Below are positions 26,486-36,256 of a stretch of 64,000 nt of DNA, in pieces. Every line of letters begins with the position of its first letter. Within the stretch, counting starts at the first letter, position 1. The position numbers and the translations under genes are program-made. The DNA lies in assembly GCF_014174255.1 (NCBI RefSeq), contig NZ_JABEQJ010000017.1:1-64000 (forward strand). The letters are read 5' to 3'. The DNA is from Gluconacetobacter sacchari (lineage in GTDB: Bacteria > Pseudomonadota > Alphaproteobacteria > Acetobacterales > Acetobacteraceae). The notes under the pieces are model-generated. The model searched no databases. It was not told the origin of the DNA and saw only the letters and a program-made list of their open reading frames with translations.

Positions 26486-27450
26486 GACGGATCTCCGGCG
26501 GGTGCGAGGATGTAGTCCCCGTCCGGGGTCAGGCCCTGGACGGTGGCGAGCTCGGCCAGCCGGCGCGCGCTACCGCGCCCGGACAGGACCGCGATCATGT
26601 CGATGGTCTCGGCGATCAGGGCGCGCGGCACGGTGACGACGGCTTCCTGGATCAGTTGCTCCAGCCGACGCAGGGCGCCGATCGCCGACCCGGCGTGCAG
26701 GGTGCCGACACCGCCGGGATGCCCGGTGCCCCAGGCCTTGAGCAGGTCCAGCGCCTCGGCGCCGCGCACCTCGCCGATCGGAATCCGGTCGGGGCGCAGG
26801 CGTAGCGAGGAGCGCACCAGGTCGGAGAGCGAGGCCGCGCCGTCTTTTGTGCGCAGGGCGACCAGATTAGGAGCCGCGCATTGCAATTCGCGCGTGTCTT
26901 CGATCAGCACCACCCGGTCGCCGGTCTGCGCGATCTCGGCCAGCAGGGCGTTGACCAGCGTGGTCTTGCCGGTGGAAGTGCCGCCGGCGACCAAGATGTT
27001 CTTCCGCTCGGCGGCGGCGCGGCGCAGAAACTCGGCCTGTGCGGCAGTCATGATCCCGGCTGTCACGTAATCGTCGAGCGAGAACACCGCGACCGCCGGG
27101 CGTCGGATGGCAAAGCAGGGTGCGGCCACCACCGGGGGCACCAGCCCCTCGAACCGCTCCCCGCTTCCCGGCAGTTCGGCGGAGACGCGCGGGCTTCCGG
27201 GATGCACCTCGACCCCGACATGATGGGCGACCAGGCGGACGATGCGCTCGGCGTCGGCGGGCGCGATCCGGGTGCCGGTGTCCTCCATCCCGCCGGCCAG
27301 CCGGTCGATCCACAGTCGACCGTCGGGATTGAGCATCACCTCGACGATCGATGGATCGTCGAGATGCCCGGCAATCGCCGGGCCCAGGGCGGTGCGCAGC
27401 ATGCGTGTGCCGCGGGCGACGGCTTCGGAGCGGAAGGGAGCGATGGACAC
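26482..27450 (-). CDS. trbB: TrbB (VirB11-like) ATPase
   Basis: A 322-residue VirB11 hexameric ATPase with Walker [16 protein letters not shown] (about residue 155), the Asp box [11 protein letters not shown], Walker B-like [15 protein letters not shown], and His box [14 protein letters not shown]. The start is a GTG at 27448-27450, since no ATG fits the conserved N-terminus. It is the first gene of the trb operon. The divergent HU gene lies 214 bp upstream. Confidence 0.93.
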   Translation of the reverse strand: MSIAPFRSEAVARGTRMLRTALGPAIAGHLDDPSIVEVMLNPDGRLWIDRLAGGMEDTGTRIAPADAERIVRLVAHHVGVEVHPGSPRVSAELPGSGERFEGLVPPVVAAPCFAIRRPAVAVFSLDDYVTAGIMTAAQAEFLRRAAAERKNILVAGGTSTGKTTLVNALLAEIAQTGDRVVLIEDTRELQCAAPNLVALRTKDGAASLSDLVRSSLRLRPDRIPIGEVRGAEALDLLKAWGTGHPGGVGTLHAGSAIGALRRLEQLIQEAVVTVPRALIAETIDMIAVLSGRGSARRLAELATVQGLTPDGDYILAPAGDPS

Positions 27451-27664
27451 AGGAAACCCCGCGATTGACCTCCTGAGGGAGGCGATGGATCAACGGGGTC
27501 GATTAGAAAGAGGCATAGACACGGAAGCGCAACAAGTCTCTGGGGTCGTAGGGCGCTGGGATAGAAGAACTTGCATAGGGGTGTGTCGCCGTTTCGGCGG
27601 TGACGGGACGACTGGGCGCTGCTACCGTTTTCCGGAATCGACCACGACACGGACCTGCGCCCGC
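27451..27664. promoter_or_regulatory. Divergent trbB / HU promoter region with inverted repeats
   Basis: The region contains CCTCC-TGAG-GGAGG (27469-27482) nested within a weaker outer repeat (CCCCG ... CGGGG). I could not place convincing -35/-10 boxes. The inverted repeat just upstream of trbB is a candidate site for control of the whole trb operon. Confidence 0.4.
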
Positions 27665-27934
27665 ATGAGCAAAGCCTTCATTGCCGCCGTTCTTCAGGAC
27701 TCGCTGGACTGCACCGGCGTTGCCGCCGCCAAGGCCGCCGATGATCTGGTCGGAGCCATTGTCACCGAGCTGAAGCTGGAGGGCGGGTTCACGCTGCCAT
27801 CCTTCGGGACGTTCACCGTCCACAAGACCAAGGCCCGCAAGGCGCTCAATCCTCGCACCGGCGAGCCGGTGAAGGTCAAGGCCGGCAAGACGGTGCGCTT
27901 CAAGGCAAGTCCCAACCTCAAGAAGATGGTCTGA
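27665..27934 (+). CDS. HU-family DNA-binding protein
   Basis: An 89-residue HU/IHF-like protein (MSKAFIAAVLQDSLDC ... GGFTLPSFGTFTVHKTKARKALNPRTGEPVKV) with the beta-arm and conserved NPRTGE motif. It bends DNA and could assist replication, excision or relaxosome assembly of the element. It is divergent from trbB. Cys and the N-terminus differ from typical chromosomal HU, consistent with an element-borne copy. Confidence 0.9.
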   Translation: MSKAFIAAVLQDSLDCTGVAAAKAADDLVGAIVTELKLEGGFTLPSFGTFTVHKTKARKALNPRTGEPVKVKAGKTVRFKASPNLKKMV

Positions 27935-27955
27935 TCGTACATGCCGTCTAATAAC

Positions 27956-28094
27956 TGTCAAACAATGTTTTTTGACAACATGAACACGTTGGTCCGCAGA
28001 CTTCCGCCTTTGTGTCAGATCCACTCAATTCCAATGAAACTTGTCAAAAGCAGATGTATAAATATAGTGATTGATTTTGACATAATCCTGTCAA
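27956..28094. promoter_or_regulatory. AT-rich leader with repeated TTGACA/TGTCAA motifs
   Basis: Inverted pairs TGTCAAA / TTTGACA (27956-27977) and TTGACA-TAATCC-TGTCAA (28077-28094), plus a single TTGTCAAAA near 28041, lie before the ATPase gene. GC falls sharply here. The TTGACA units could be -35 boxes, operators, or both. Confidence 0.45.
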
Positions 28095-28151
28095 CTTCCG
28101 CCTGAAGGGCCGAAATTCAATTTAGTTGCAATGTTTTTTCGAGGACAAGAA

Positions 28152-30206
28152 ATGGTATCGCTAACTGGCAATATACGAAATAGGGTCAACAAACTTCCAA
28201 AGCCCTCTAACAATACCCAAGCGTTGCAGCCCCTATTTGAAGCAGTTAGCAATTCAATGTATGCGGTCGATGATCGCTATAAAGATACATCACATCATTC
28301 TGGACAAATAAAAATTACAGTAAGGCACATAAAGGATCCGGAAAAAATAGAAATAATTGTTGAAGATAATGGAATTGGCATAGATGAAGATAGATATGCG
28401 GCATTTTGCACGGTTGATACTGATTTCAAGCGTGCAAAGGGCGGGAAAGGGGTTGGGAGACTGTTTTGGCTGGATGCCTTTTCTTCTATCGTAATTGAAA
28501 GTTATTATATGGAAGGAGACACTTCCCACCGCCGATGCTTATCATTTGAATTGAAAAATAAAGACCAGATTACGGATGCAATTATTGATCAAAAATTCAG
28601 AACTCTTTCCGGCATTGGCACCAGCATTCGATTTAAAGGAATAAGGATTGAAGAATATTCAAAGTATTTCCCTAAAAGACAGGATACATTTCTTAGATAT
28701 TTTGGGGCACACTTTATATCGGAGTTTTTAACGGGCTCTTGCCCTGAGATCACCGTAGATATAGACGGAAAACTTTCTAGATATCCAGAGCAAATATCTT
28801 CGTTGGTGGTCGGCAATCCGATGAAGACGGGAGAGTTCGAATTAGATGATTTTGGCAAGCTAGAAATAGTTGGATTTACGTGTGATAAAGCAGCAAGTAC
28901 AGGGCTAGAAGGTTCACATCAACTCCATTTGTTGGCGCATGGTCGGACCGTTGAAACACGTAAGATTGATAACCTCCTTGGGGTTGAGTCGCTTACACGC
29001 GATGACAAGGACGATTTGGTTTTTCACGGCTGCTTGTCTGGAGCTTATCTAGACTCGCGAGTAAACGAAGGGAGGACAGCTTTCAATCTTCCTGAAAGTA
29101 TTCTTAAAGAAATAACCAGGAAATGCGTTGACGAGATTAAGATTAAACTAATACCGGATCAGGTAAAAGCTTATAAAGGGAGACGAAAGGAACGATTTGA
29201 AGATTTCGTTAAATCGTATCCTATATATGGATTTGATAGTACAGATGCTCAATTAGATCGCCTCCCCATACATGCCAAGACACCAGAGGATTTTGCCTCG
29301 GGGCTGGTAAAATATCAGATACGCAATGATGAAGACAGACAAAGAAGAATAGAACTGGTAATAGATGCGCTTGATCGTGCTGAAGATATACCAGAGAATT
29401 TCACAAAATCTATTATCGAGGCAGCTGAGGGGATTCAGAACTCGGAACGTCTTGCGCTTGCGCAACATGTTGTCAGGAGAAAGCTGGTTTTAGAGATATT
29501 GGAAAAGCTTCTGTTGCGGCTTAGACGTCAGGAAGGAAAATCCGACAATTTTCAGCTTGAAAAGACACTGCATTCATTGTTTGTGCCAATGAATGTGCGC
29601 GGGGATGACCCAACGGAGTGCGAAAGTCGCTCACATGATTTGTGGATGATCGACGAAAGACTTGCGTTTACAAGAGCTTTTTCTTCAGACAAACGTCTTG
29701 ATCAAATTTTGAAATCCGATGCAAGTGATGATCGTCCAGATGTCGTTATATGGGACTTTGCCGTTGGAATGGGCGTAATCGACCCATGGGCAGGTGAGGA
29801 CGCCGTTGATATCTCGAAGCCGTTATCAAAAGTCTTAATTATAGAATTCAAACGTCCTATGAGGAAATCCTACCCTAAAGCAGAAGACCAAATAGAGAGG
29901 CAAATAGTGAAATATCTTTCACAACTCAAAGGTAATGAACTTGAGAGTTTCGGAAGAAAAAGGATTAGAATAGCGCAAGATTGCATTTTTCATTGTTTTG
30001 TAGTTGCCGATATAGTTGGAGATCTTGAAGAACAACTCTCAAGTTGGGAAACGACCGCCAATGGAGAGGGTAGAATCCGACGGCTCGGTGGCAATTACCA
30101 GGGCACCATCGAAGTGATCCAATGGCAGGACTTGGTGAATGATGCTTGGCAAAGAAATGCATCTACGTTGTTTGCTGCCGGGTTAAAACGCGGGATCATA
30201 AAATGA
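28152..30206 (+). CDS. GHKL ATPase fused to a PD-(D/E)XK-like nuclease domain; probable defence protein
   Basis: About 684 residues from the ATG at 28152, which follows a GAGG ribosome site. The N-terminus is a GHKL (Hsp90/MutL/MORC-like) ATPase: N-box FEAVSNSMYAVDD (Asn34), EDNGIGID (Asp72) and GGKGVGR (97-103). A long helical middle follows. The C-terminus has DRPDVVIWDFAV (about 525) and LIIEFKRP (about 562), the D...ExK pattern of restriction-type nucleases. MutL/MORC-like ATPases joined to nucleases are known in phage-defence and restriction islands. The gene is much richer in AT than its neighbours, a sign of recent acquisition. Exact system not recognised. Confidence 0.75.
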   Translation: MVSLTGNIRNRVNKLPKPSNNTQALQPLFEAVSNSMYAVDDRYKDTSHHSGQIKITVRHIKDPEKIEIIVEDNGIGIDEDRYAAFCTVDTDFKRAKGGKGVGRLFWLDAFSSIVIESYYMEGDTSHRRCLSFELKNKDQITDAIIDQKFRTLSGIGTSIRFKGIRIEEYSKYFPKRQDTFLRYFGAHFISEFLTGSCPEITVDIDGKLSRYPEQISSLVVGNPMKTGEFELDDFGKLEIVGFTCDKAASTGLEGSHQLHLLAHGRTVETRKIDNLLGVESLTRDDKDDLVFHGCLSGAYLDSRVNEGRTAFNLPESILKEITRKCVDEIKIKLIPDQVKAYKGRRKERFEDFVKSYPIYGFDSTDAQLDRLPIHAKTPEDFASGLVKYQIRNDEDRQRRIELVIDALDRAEDIPENFTKSIIEAAEGIQNSERLALAQHVVRRKLVLEILEKLLLRLRRQEGKSDNFQLEKTLHSLFVPMNVRGDDPTECESRSHDLWMIDERLAFTRAFSSDKRLDQILKSDASDDRPDVVIWDFAVGMGVIDPWAGEDAVDISKPLSKVLIIEFKRPMRKSYPKAEDQIERQIVKYLSQLKGNELESFGRKRIRIAQDCIFHCFVVADIVGDLEEQLSSWETTANGEGRIRRLGGNYQGTIEVIQWQDLVNDAWQRNASTLFAAGLKRGIIK

Positions 30207-30414
30207 TTTTTCAATAAACTGATCCATAAAATTAACCACAAAGCTCCGATTTCATATCACGTCGCCGAAGGCAGACTTTCAGATCCACGAGCGCCTGTTT
30301 GCTTTTCGCGTAGCAGACAGGCAGCAGTCGCCTGCAAACGGCACGAACATGACGTGGCCGTGCATTGCATCTGCTTTTCCACTACTCCCCTTAAAAATGA
30401 GGATATACTCGAAT

Positions 30415-31554
30415 ATGTTGGGCGGACTTGGCAGGCTATTAGCGGCCTTTGGAACGAGCGGCATAGATGTCTACGAATGGGCACAGACAGATGTCCAAAA
30501 AGTGCGCCTGCCAAACGGTCCAAACTGGGGAAATCTTGCTCACCCGCGCCCGAAACTTCAGTTCAACGGGTGGAAACTCGCTCATGCCGTGACCAAAGCC
30601 GACTATCTGGTTGAACGCGATCTGCTTTTACCTGGTCTAGGATTCCTCCTTCAGATAGATCACATCATCGATTTCTCAGCCGGCGCCAATCTCAGGCTCG
30701 TACCGGGCAGCGCCGCAACACTCAACGATTTCACACGAACCAGTTTGAGTGGGCGAGTTGGCCAGGGCCTATCTCTGCTTTTCGCGCAGAGCAAAGGCTA
30801 TCACTTCGTCTGTCACTTGGCATCGGATGTGAACGTTGTGAGCCATATGTCTTCGCTTACAAAAAAATTGAAGGCAGCAGACTTTCTGTTCGAAGATAAC
30901 AGGGGTGCGCGTATGATCTTGGAATCCAAGGCATCATTTTCTCAGCCCACGAATGACCCTACCCTGATCAAGTCCATTCTCAAAGCCGCGTTAACGAGTC
31001 AGGTCGACTACTGGATGACTCGGCTCACCCCTCCGGCTTCAAAAGGCTTCGCACTCTATTCGTGCCTTCGTGAAACCGGCAATGCTATTCCCTCTGCCTT
31101 GATATTCGTTGACCCGCCTGAGCAACCAACCCACCAACCTGTTGACATACCGCAAGATCAGGTTCGCCGCCGCAACTACGCTGCATGGCTGACGGCAATG
31201 GGGCTAACTGAGACTGCGCGAGCGCTCCTACAGCCAAGCCGAGATGGCCGTAGGGCGATTGAACTTCCTCTTTTCCAGATCGGGCCGCGACAATTCGCTG
31301 TCGCTGTTCAGTCCTACTCACACGATGGAGAGCGGTGGCTGGGCATGGGCCTCGACGTTTCTGTCCTCAACGCGATCAGCGCCGCCCTTGGTGGCGAAGA
31401 TGGTCCACTTCTGGCCTATGAAAGATTGTTCACTGACGGACTAGACATGGCCATGGCGGAGATAGAGTCCGGCAGCATATTCCCAGACGGCTCTTATTTC
31501 GGGGAGCTCAATATAGATGCACAACTCACAGGATTTCAATCGTTTCTGCTCTGA
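30415..31554 (+). CDS. Unrecognised protein with PD-(D/E)XK-like motif, partner candidate of the GHKL protein
   Basis: About 379 residues if it starts at the ATG at 30415 (weak GAGG 12 nt upstream). Upstream ATGs at 30397 and 30349 are in frame but lack ribosome sites. No family was recognised. The segment LKAADFLFEDNRGARMILESKAS (Asp about 154, ExK about 170) looks like a restriction-type nuclease core. It follows the GHKL gene by about 210 bp in the same direction but has higher GC, so joint function is a guess. It ends about 50 bp before IS5. Confidence 0.6.
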   Translation: MLGGLGRLLAAFGTSGIDVYEWAQTDVQKVRLPNGPNWGNLAHPRPKLQFNGWKLAHAVTKADYLVERDLLLPGLGFLLQIDHIIDFSAGANLRLVPGSAATLNDFTRTSLSGRVGQGLSLLFAQSKGYHFVCHLASDVNVVSHMSSLTKKLKAADFLFEDNRGARMILESKASFSQPTNDPTLIKSILKAALTSQVDYWMTRLTPPASKGFALYSCLRETGNAIPSALIFVDPPEQPTHQPVDIPQDQVRRRNYAAWLTAMGLTETARALLQPSRDGRRAIELPLFQIGPRQFAVAVQSYSHDGERWLGMGLDVSVLNAISAALGGEDGPLLAYERLFTDGLDMAMAEIESGSIFPDGSYFGELNIDAQLTGFQSFLL

Positions 31555-31603
31555 AGCGCGTTTTAGGGCAGGAAACGGAGAGACATAAACGCGGATCCTA
31601 GAT

Positions 31604-32895
31604 GGAGGGCTCGAAAAACCCTCTGGTTTTGCGGCTTTCTCTGTGATTCCATTTCTTCTGCGTTGATTGAGGGAATAGCGCTATGAAGCAGTCTGGTTTC
31701 TTTGACGTTGAAGAGCGGCTTGCCCGATTGAGCGGGCTTGGCGATCAGCTCGAAGCGTTTTCCCGGACTGTGGATTTTGAAGTCTTCCGCCCTGATCTGG
31801 AGCAGGCTTTGGCGTATTCAGACGGCAGTAAAGGCGGGCGTCCGCCGTTTGATCCGGTACTGATGTTCAAGATCCTGATGATCCAGACGCTGAATAATTT
31901 GTCTGATGAGCGGACAGAGTATCTGATCAATGACCGCCTGTCGTTCATGCGTTTCCTTGGCCTGGGGCTGTCGGACCGTGTGCCGGATGCCAAAACGGTC
32001 TGGCTGTTCCGTGAACGCCTGACCCAGGCGGGAGCCATTGAAAGACTGTTTGGCCGGTTTGATGCAACTCTGCGGAACGCCGGTTATCTCCCGATGTCCG
32101 GCCAGATCCTGGATGCCACACTGGTAGCTGCTCCCAAGCAGCGCAATACGAACGCTGAGAAAGCCGATCTTCGGGAAGGGCGTATTCCTGAAGACTGGCA
32201 GGACAAACCCGCAAAGCTGTCGCACAAGGACCGTCATGCGCGCTGGACACTGAAGTTCACCAAAGCAAAGCGGCAGGATGATGGAACCATGCCATCCAGC
32301 GATCTCGCCATCCCGTTCTTTGGCTATAAATCGCACATTTCCATCGATCGGAAATTCCGGTTCATCCGAAAATGGAAGACGACGGATGCCGCCGCCAGTG
32401 ATGGTGCGCGATTGCGAGAAGGGCTGTTGGATAAAACCAATACGGCCTCAAGCGTTTGGGCCGACACGGCGTACCGCTCCAAAGCCAACGAAGACTTCAT
32501 GGAAAAGCAGGGTTTTGTCTCAAAGGTTCACAGAAAAAAGCCGCATCTCAAGCCTATGCCCCAACATATCCAGAAATCGAATGCTGGAAAGTCGGTCATC
32601 CGCTCGCGTGTCGAGCATGTCTTTGCCGATCAGAAATCGCAAATGGGTTTGTTCGTCCGAACTATCGGTATCACCCGGGCCACCATGAGGATCGGCCTGG
32701 CCAATATCGTCTATAATATGCGCCGCTTCCTCTTCTTGGAGCGGATGAACGCGAGCGCGTAGTCATCCAGCCGGACAGCAGTCCCCGATCTGCTCAAAGC
32801 GCAGATCAAAAGCCAACCAAAAACCATCAATCAAATCACCAAAAGCCTTAAATCACCAGCCAAGCACATCAATCAACGGTTCTTCGATCCCTCCA
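31604..32895 (+). mobile_element. IS5-family insertion sequence with 4-bp target duplication
   Basis: Terminal repeats GGAGGGCTCGAAAAACC (left) and GGAGGGATCGAAGAACC (right end, complement) are flanked by AGAT on both sides (31600-31603 and 32896-32899). This is a simple, probably recent insertion at the end of the cargo region. Confidence 0.88.
31683..32762 (+). CDS. IS5-family transposase
   Basis: A 359-residue transposase, apparently intact. The DUF772-type N-terminus (GGRPPFDPVLMFKILMIQTLNNLSDERTEYLINDRLSFMRFLGL) is followed by DDE blocks GQILDATLVAAPKQRN, SSVWADTAYRSKA and SRVEHVFADQKSQMGLF. It differs from the IS5 transposase at 4164-5096 and belongs to another subgroup. Confidence 0.92.
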   Translation: MKQSGFFDVEERLARLSGLGDQLEAFSRTVDFEVFRPDLEQALAYSDGSKGGRPPFDPVLMFKILMIQTLNNLSDERTEYLINDRLSFMRFLGLGLSDRVPDAKTVWLFRERLTQAGAIERLFGRFDATLRNAGYLPMSGQILDATLVAAPKQRNTNAEKADLREGRIPEDWQDKPAKLSHKDRHARWTLKFTKAKRQDDGTMPSSDLAIPFFGYKSHISIDRKFRFIRKWKTTDAAASDGARLREGLLDKTNTASSVWADTAYRSKANEDFMEKQGFVSKVHRKKPHLKPMPQHIQKSNAGKSVIRSRVEHVFADQKSQMGLFVRTIGITRATMRIGLANIVYNMRRFLFLERMNASA

Positions 32896-32899
32896 GATG

Positions 32900-33139
32900 G
32901 CCGTCGCGATATCCCGGCTCGGTCGCCTCGCGTTACCGATCGTCTGCTTCGATGAACTTCTTCGGCAGTTCAGGTCAGGAACAGACCTCCGTCGACGTCG
33001 CACTAAGCAACCGGCTCTGGTCTAAAGCTGTCATAAAGGTGAACTCTGCGAATGACTGCGTTTCGGTCAATCTTTTCCCGAAGCAGTCATTCCGTTTATC
33101 CTGCAGCCCAGAACTAAATTTGAGAGAAGCCTCACAGCG
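32900..33139. other. Intergenic remnant between IS5 and copG
   Basis: No intact gene was seen. The stretch has stops in all frames and may hold decayed coding sequence, but I recognise nothing in it. Confidence 0.4.
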
Positions 33140-33574
33140 TCAAGTATCCCGCCCTTCTACAACTGGCGCCAGGTCCAGCCTCACCTCATCGTCCAGAGTC
33201 GTCCCACGTGCCAACCTGCGCCCGACTGCCTCGATAAACCCGTCATACCGCTCCCGCCCCTTGCTCTGCGCAGCCGCGAGAGCTGCATCCGGCAAGGGCG
33301 GCGTGCTGGTCAGCCAGAACCGCACGAACACGGCCAATGATTCGTTCGAAATCGTGACCCGTCGCTCCATGCGCTCCAACTGCCGCGTCATCCGGTCCAG
33401 CCGCCGAGCCAACGCCGCTTCCAACCGCTCCGGCCCGTCCGGCGACAGGAACGATGCCAGCGCCGTCTCAACGATCAGCGCCTGCGGCACCTTCTTGCGG
33501 GCAGCGTAGGCAGCGAGCCTGTCGCTGAGATCGGCGGGTAGCCGGATCGTGTGTTTGATCCGCATGGCGCTCAT
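33140..33574 (-). CDS. CopG-type ribbon-helix-helix protein downstream of traG
   Basis: A 144-residue protein. The N-terminal RHH (MRIKHTIRLPADLSDRLAAYAARKKVPQALIVETALASFLSP) is followed by a helical, Arg/Glu-rich region (RLEAALARRLDRMTRQLERMERRVTISNESLAVFVRFWL). CopG proteins of this type are a usual neighbour of traG in these ICEs and may be relaxosome or regulatory factors. The start overlaps the traG stop by 4 bp. Confidence 0.85.
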   Translation of the reverse strand: MSAMRIKHTIRLPADLSDRLAAYAARKKVPQALIVETALASFLSPDGPERLEAALARRLDRMTRQLERMERRVTISNESLAVFVRFWLTSTPPLPDAALAAAQSKGRERYDGFIEAVGRRLARGTTLDDEVRLDLAPVVEGRDT

Positions 33575-35553
33575 AGTCCCATCCGATCGCCGGGATCGAG
33601 CGAAACCTGACGCGCGAGAGCCCGTTCCCCGCGCCGCAGGGTCTGTGCCCGTGTGGTATCGTCCTCGGATTCATCCTCGGGCGGGTCGAACTCATGCACC
33701 GGTTTCCTCGGCGCCTGCACCACCTCTTCCTGTTCGGGCAGTTCCGGCTCACGGCGGATGCCGGCATTGGCGGGATCATCATCCCCATTGCTGGCAGGAG
33801 GCGGCTGCACCACATCGGCCCAGTCCCCCGGCGGCTGCGGTCCGATGGGTGGCGTTCCTTCCGGGGGCGGCGGCGGTTCGAACCGGGGTGGCGGCAGGAT
33901 GCGTGCGGCCAGTTCGGCGTCCTCGAAATACCGCGCCTTGCGCGCCCGGATCGGCGGGCAGCCGGAAACCAGCACCAGTTCCTCGTCGGGGGAAAGCTGC
34001 ATGATCTCGCCGGGCGTCAACAGCGGCCGGGCGGTTTCGTGGCGCGTCACCATCAAATGCCCGAGCCACGGCGACAGTCGATGCCCGGCATAGTTCTTCG
34101 CGTCACGGATCTCGGTCGCGGTGCCGAGCGCGTCGGAAACCCGTTTGGCGGTCCGTTCATCATTGGTCGCAAAACTGACCCGGACATGACAGTTGTCGAG
34201 GATCGAATTGTTCTGGCCATAGGCTTTCTCGATCTGGTTCAGGCTCTGGCCGATCAGGAAGCTCTTGATCCCATAGCCTGCCATGAAGGCCAGCGCACTT
34301 TCGAAGAAATCCAGCCGCCCCAACGCCGGGAACTCATCAAGCATCAGCAGCAGGCGATGGCGGCGCTTCGCCTCCAGTTCCTCGGTCAGCCGGCGGCCGA
34401 TCTGATTCAGCACCAAGCGGACCAGCGGCTTGGTGCGGCTGATATCCGAGGGCGGCACCACCAGATAGAGCGTTGCCGGATGACTGCCGGCGACAAGATC
34501 GCGGATCCGCCAGTCGCAGCGCCGCGTCACATGCGCCACCACCGGATCGCGATAGAGGCCAAGGAACGACATGGCGGTGGACAGCACGCCCGAGCGCTCG
34601 TTATCGCTCTTGTTGAGCAGTTCCCGCGCCGAACTGGCGACCACCGGATGCACGACCTTTTTGCCGAGATGAGGCGTGGCCATCATGGCGCGCAGCGTGG
34701 TCTCGATCGCACGCTTGGGGTCGGAGAGGAAATTGGCCACTCCGGCCAGGGTCTTGTCCTCCTCGGCGTAGAGGACATGCAGGATGGTACCGACCAGCAG
34801 GGCGTGGCTGGTCTTTTCCCAGTGGTTCCGCTTCTCAAGGGCGCCCTCGGGATCGACCAGCACGTCGGCGATATTCTGTACATCACGGACCTCGCGCTCG
34901 CCACGCCGGACCTCCAGCAGCGGATTGTAGGCGGCACTAGCGAGGTTGGTCGGATCGAACAGCAGCACCCGGCCGAAACGGGCGCGCCAGCCGGCCGTCA
35001 GTGTCCAGTTCTCGCCCTTGATGTCATGGACGATGGCAGCGCCCGGCCAGGTCAGCAGCGTCGGCACCACCAGGCCGACGCCCTTGCCCGAGCGGGTCGG
35101 CGCAAAGCACAGCACATGCTCCGGCCCGTCATGGCGGAGATAGGCATCGCCGGAGCGGCCCAGCACCACGCCATCGGGCGCAAGCAATCCAGCGCGGCGG
35201 ATCTCGCGCGGTTCGGCCCAATGCGCCGAACCATAGGTAGTGGCGCGTTTCTTCTCGCGGGCACGCCAGACAGACATTGTGATCGCGACGACGACAGCGG
35301 CAATGCCGCCCGATGCCGCGATGTAACCGCCCGTGGTGAAGATGTCCGGCGCGTAGGCGTCGTAGGCAAACCACCACCAGAAAAACTCGGGCGGATAATA
35401 GACCGGCCAGCCGAGCAGCGTGACCCACGGCGCGCCAAGCTGCGCCTGAAAGCCGAGCCGCCAGGCAGTCCACTGCGTCGCGGCCCAGGTGAAGGCGAGG
35501 ATCACGGTGCTGACCGCACACACCGAGCCCCAGAGGATTTTGGTCTGGTTCAT
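33571..35553 (-). CDS. traG: TraG/VirD4 type IV coupling protein
   Basis: A 660-residue coupling protein. Two N-terminal membrane segments (about residues 8-30 and 75-95) are followed by a cytoplasmic ATPase domain with Walker A APTRSGKGVGLVVPTLLTW (about 155) and Walker B-region LLMLDEFPALGRLDFFESAL. The C-terminus is a Pro/Glu-rich tail (PPPRFEPPPPPEG) typical of the family. It delivers the relaxase-DNA complex to the Trb channel. Confidence 0.94.
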   Translation of the reverse strand: MNQTKILWGSVCAVSTVILAFTWAATQWTAWRLGFQAQLGAPWVTLLGWPVYYPPEFFWWWFAYDAYAPDIFTTGGYIAASGGIAAVVVAITMSVWRAREKKRATTYGSAHWAEPREIRRAGLLAPDGVVLGRSGDAYLRHDGPEHVLCFAPTRSGKGVGLVVPTLLTWPGAAIVHDIKGENWTLTAGWRARFGRVLLFDPTNLASAAYNPLLEVRRGEREVRDVQNIADVLVDPEGALEKRNHWEKTSHALLVGTILHVLYAEEDKTLAGVANFLSDPKRAIETTLRAMMATPHLGKKVVHPVVASSARELLNKSDNERSGVLSTAMSFLGLYRDPVVAHVTRRCDWRIRDLVAGSHPATLYLVVPPSDISRTKPLVRLVLNQIGRRLTEELEAKRRHRLLLMLDEFPALGRLDFFESALAFMAGYGIKSFLIGQSLNQIEKAYGQNNSILDNCHVRVSFATNDERTAKRVSDALGTATEIRDAKNYAGHRLSPWLGHLMVTRHETARPLLTPGEIMQLSPDEELVLVSGCPPIRARKARYFEDAELAARILPPPRFEPPPPPEGTPPIGPQPPGDWADVVQPPPASNGDDDPANAGIRREPELPEQEEVVQAPRKPVHEFDPPEDESEDDTTRAQTLRRGERALARQVSLDPGDRMGL

Positions 35554-35596
35554 GACAGGAAACGACCAAACGGCTCGCTTCGCCAGCGTTCAAGGG

Positions 35597-35800
35597 CTAA
35601 TTATGACGTCTCGGGCCGCCGGATAGGTGCGGATAATAAACGGACGATTTCCCGCCGACCTTTACGGCGGCAAGAATATCCAGAATCGTGCGCGTGCTGA
35701 CACCGCTTCGCTCGCCCTGTTCCAGCAACTCGACAAGCGTGCGCTCATCTTGACGAGTGGCTGGATAACAGGTCGATGGCGCCTCATTTCGCCTTGTCAT
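35597..35800 (-). CDS. Small ParD-like protein or antitoxin remnant
   Basis: A 67-residue frame (MTRRNEAPSTC...). The stretch LVELLEQGERSGVSTRTILDILAAVK resembles the toxin-binding tail of ParD antitoxins (EGxxSGVSxRTxxDI), but there is no RHH DNA-binding part and no convincing ribosome site. No ParE follows it directly. It may be a decayed second antitoxin or not a gene at all. Confidence 0.4.
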   Translation of the reverse strand: MTRRNEAPSTCYPATRQDERTLVELLEQGERSGVSTRTILDILAAVKVGGKSSVYYPHLSGGPRRHN

Positions 35801-35962
35801 GCTGGGAAACTCCGATCGCCCTGTCGTCGCATGTGGAGAAGAACCCGATATGACAAAGATGCTTCCGCCGGCTGATCGCGTCCACGTTCTGATCGTCGTG
35901 ATGGCGGCGAAGTTCATTGTCACTGGCGACGGCTGCGCGCAATCCCACTGGAAACCCTGACT

Positions 35963-36256
35963 TTACGAGTCGAATATCTGCGGCAGATCCCGTGCGCCAT
36001 GTAGCACGCGGACGATGCGTACCTCGTCAGCGAGTTCGCGGAAGAACAGCACATAGCGGCCGTGAACAACGACCCTCAATCCAGGACTGATCTCATCGCG
36101 CGCCGGAAAGCTCCCCGGATGCTGCGCCGCAGTAGCTGCCTTCGCTTCCAGTTCGGCAACGAAACTCATGGCCCGCTCGGGATTGTCCTCGGCGATGTAG
36201 AGCGCGATTTCCAGAAGGTCAGCACGCGCGGCGGGAGCAAAGCCGAGCCGTTTCAT
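35963..36256 (-). CDS. parE: ParE-family toxin
   Basis: A 97-residue RelE/ParE toxin (MKRLGFAPAARADLLEIALYIAEDNPERAMSFVAELEAKA ... VHGRYVLFFRELADEVRIVRVLHGARDLPQIF), with the family C-terminal IVRVLHGARD strand. ParE toxins poison DNA gyrase. The start overlaps the antitoxin stop by 4 bp. In an ICE it would stabilise the element in the host. Confidence 0.92.
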   Translation of the reverse strand: MKRLGFAPAARADLLEIALYIAEDNPERAMSFVAELEAKAATAAQHPGSFPARDEISPGLRVVVHGRYVLFFRELADEVRIVRVLHGARDLPQIFDS

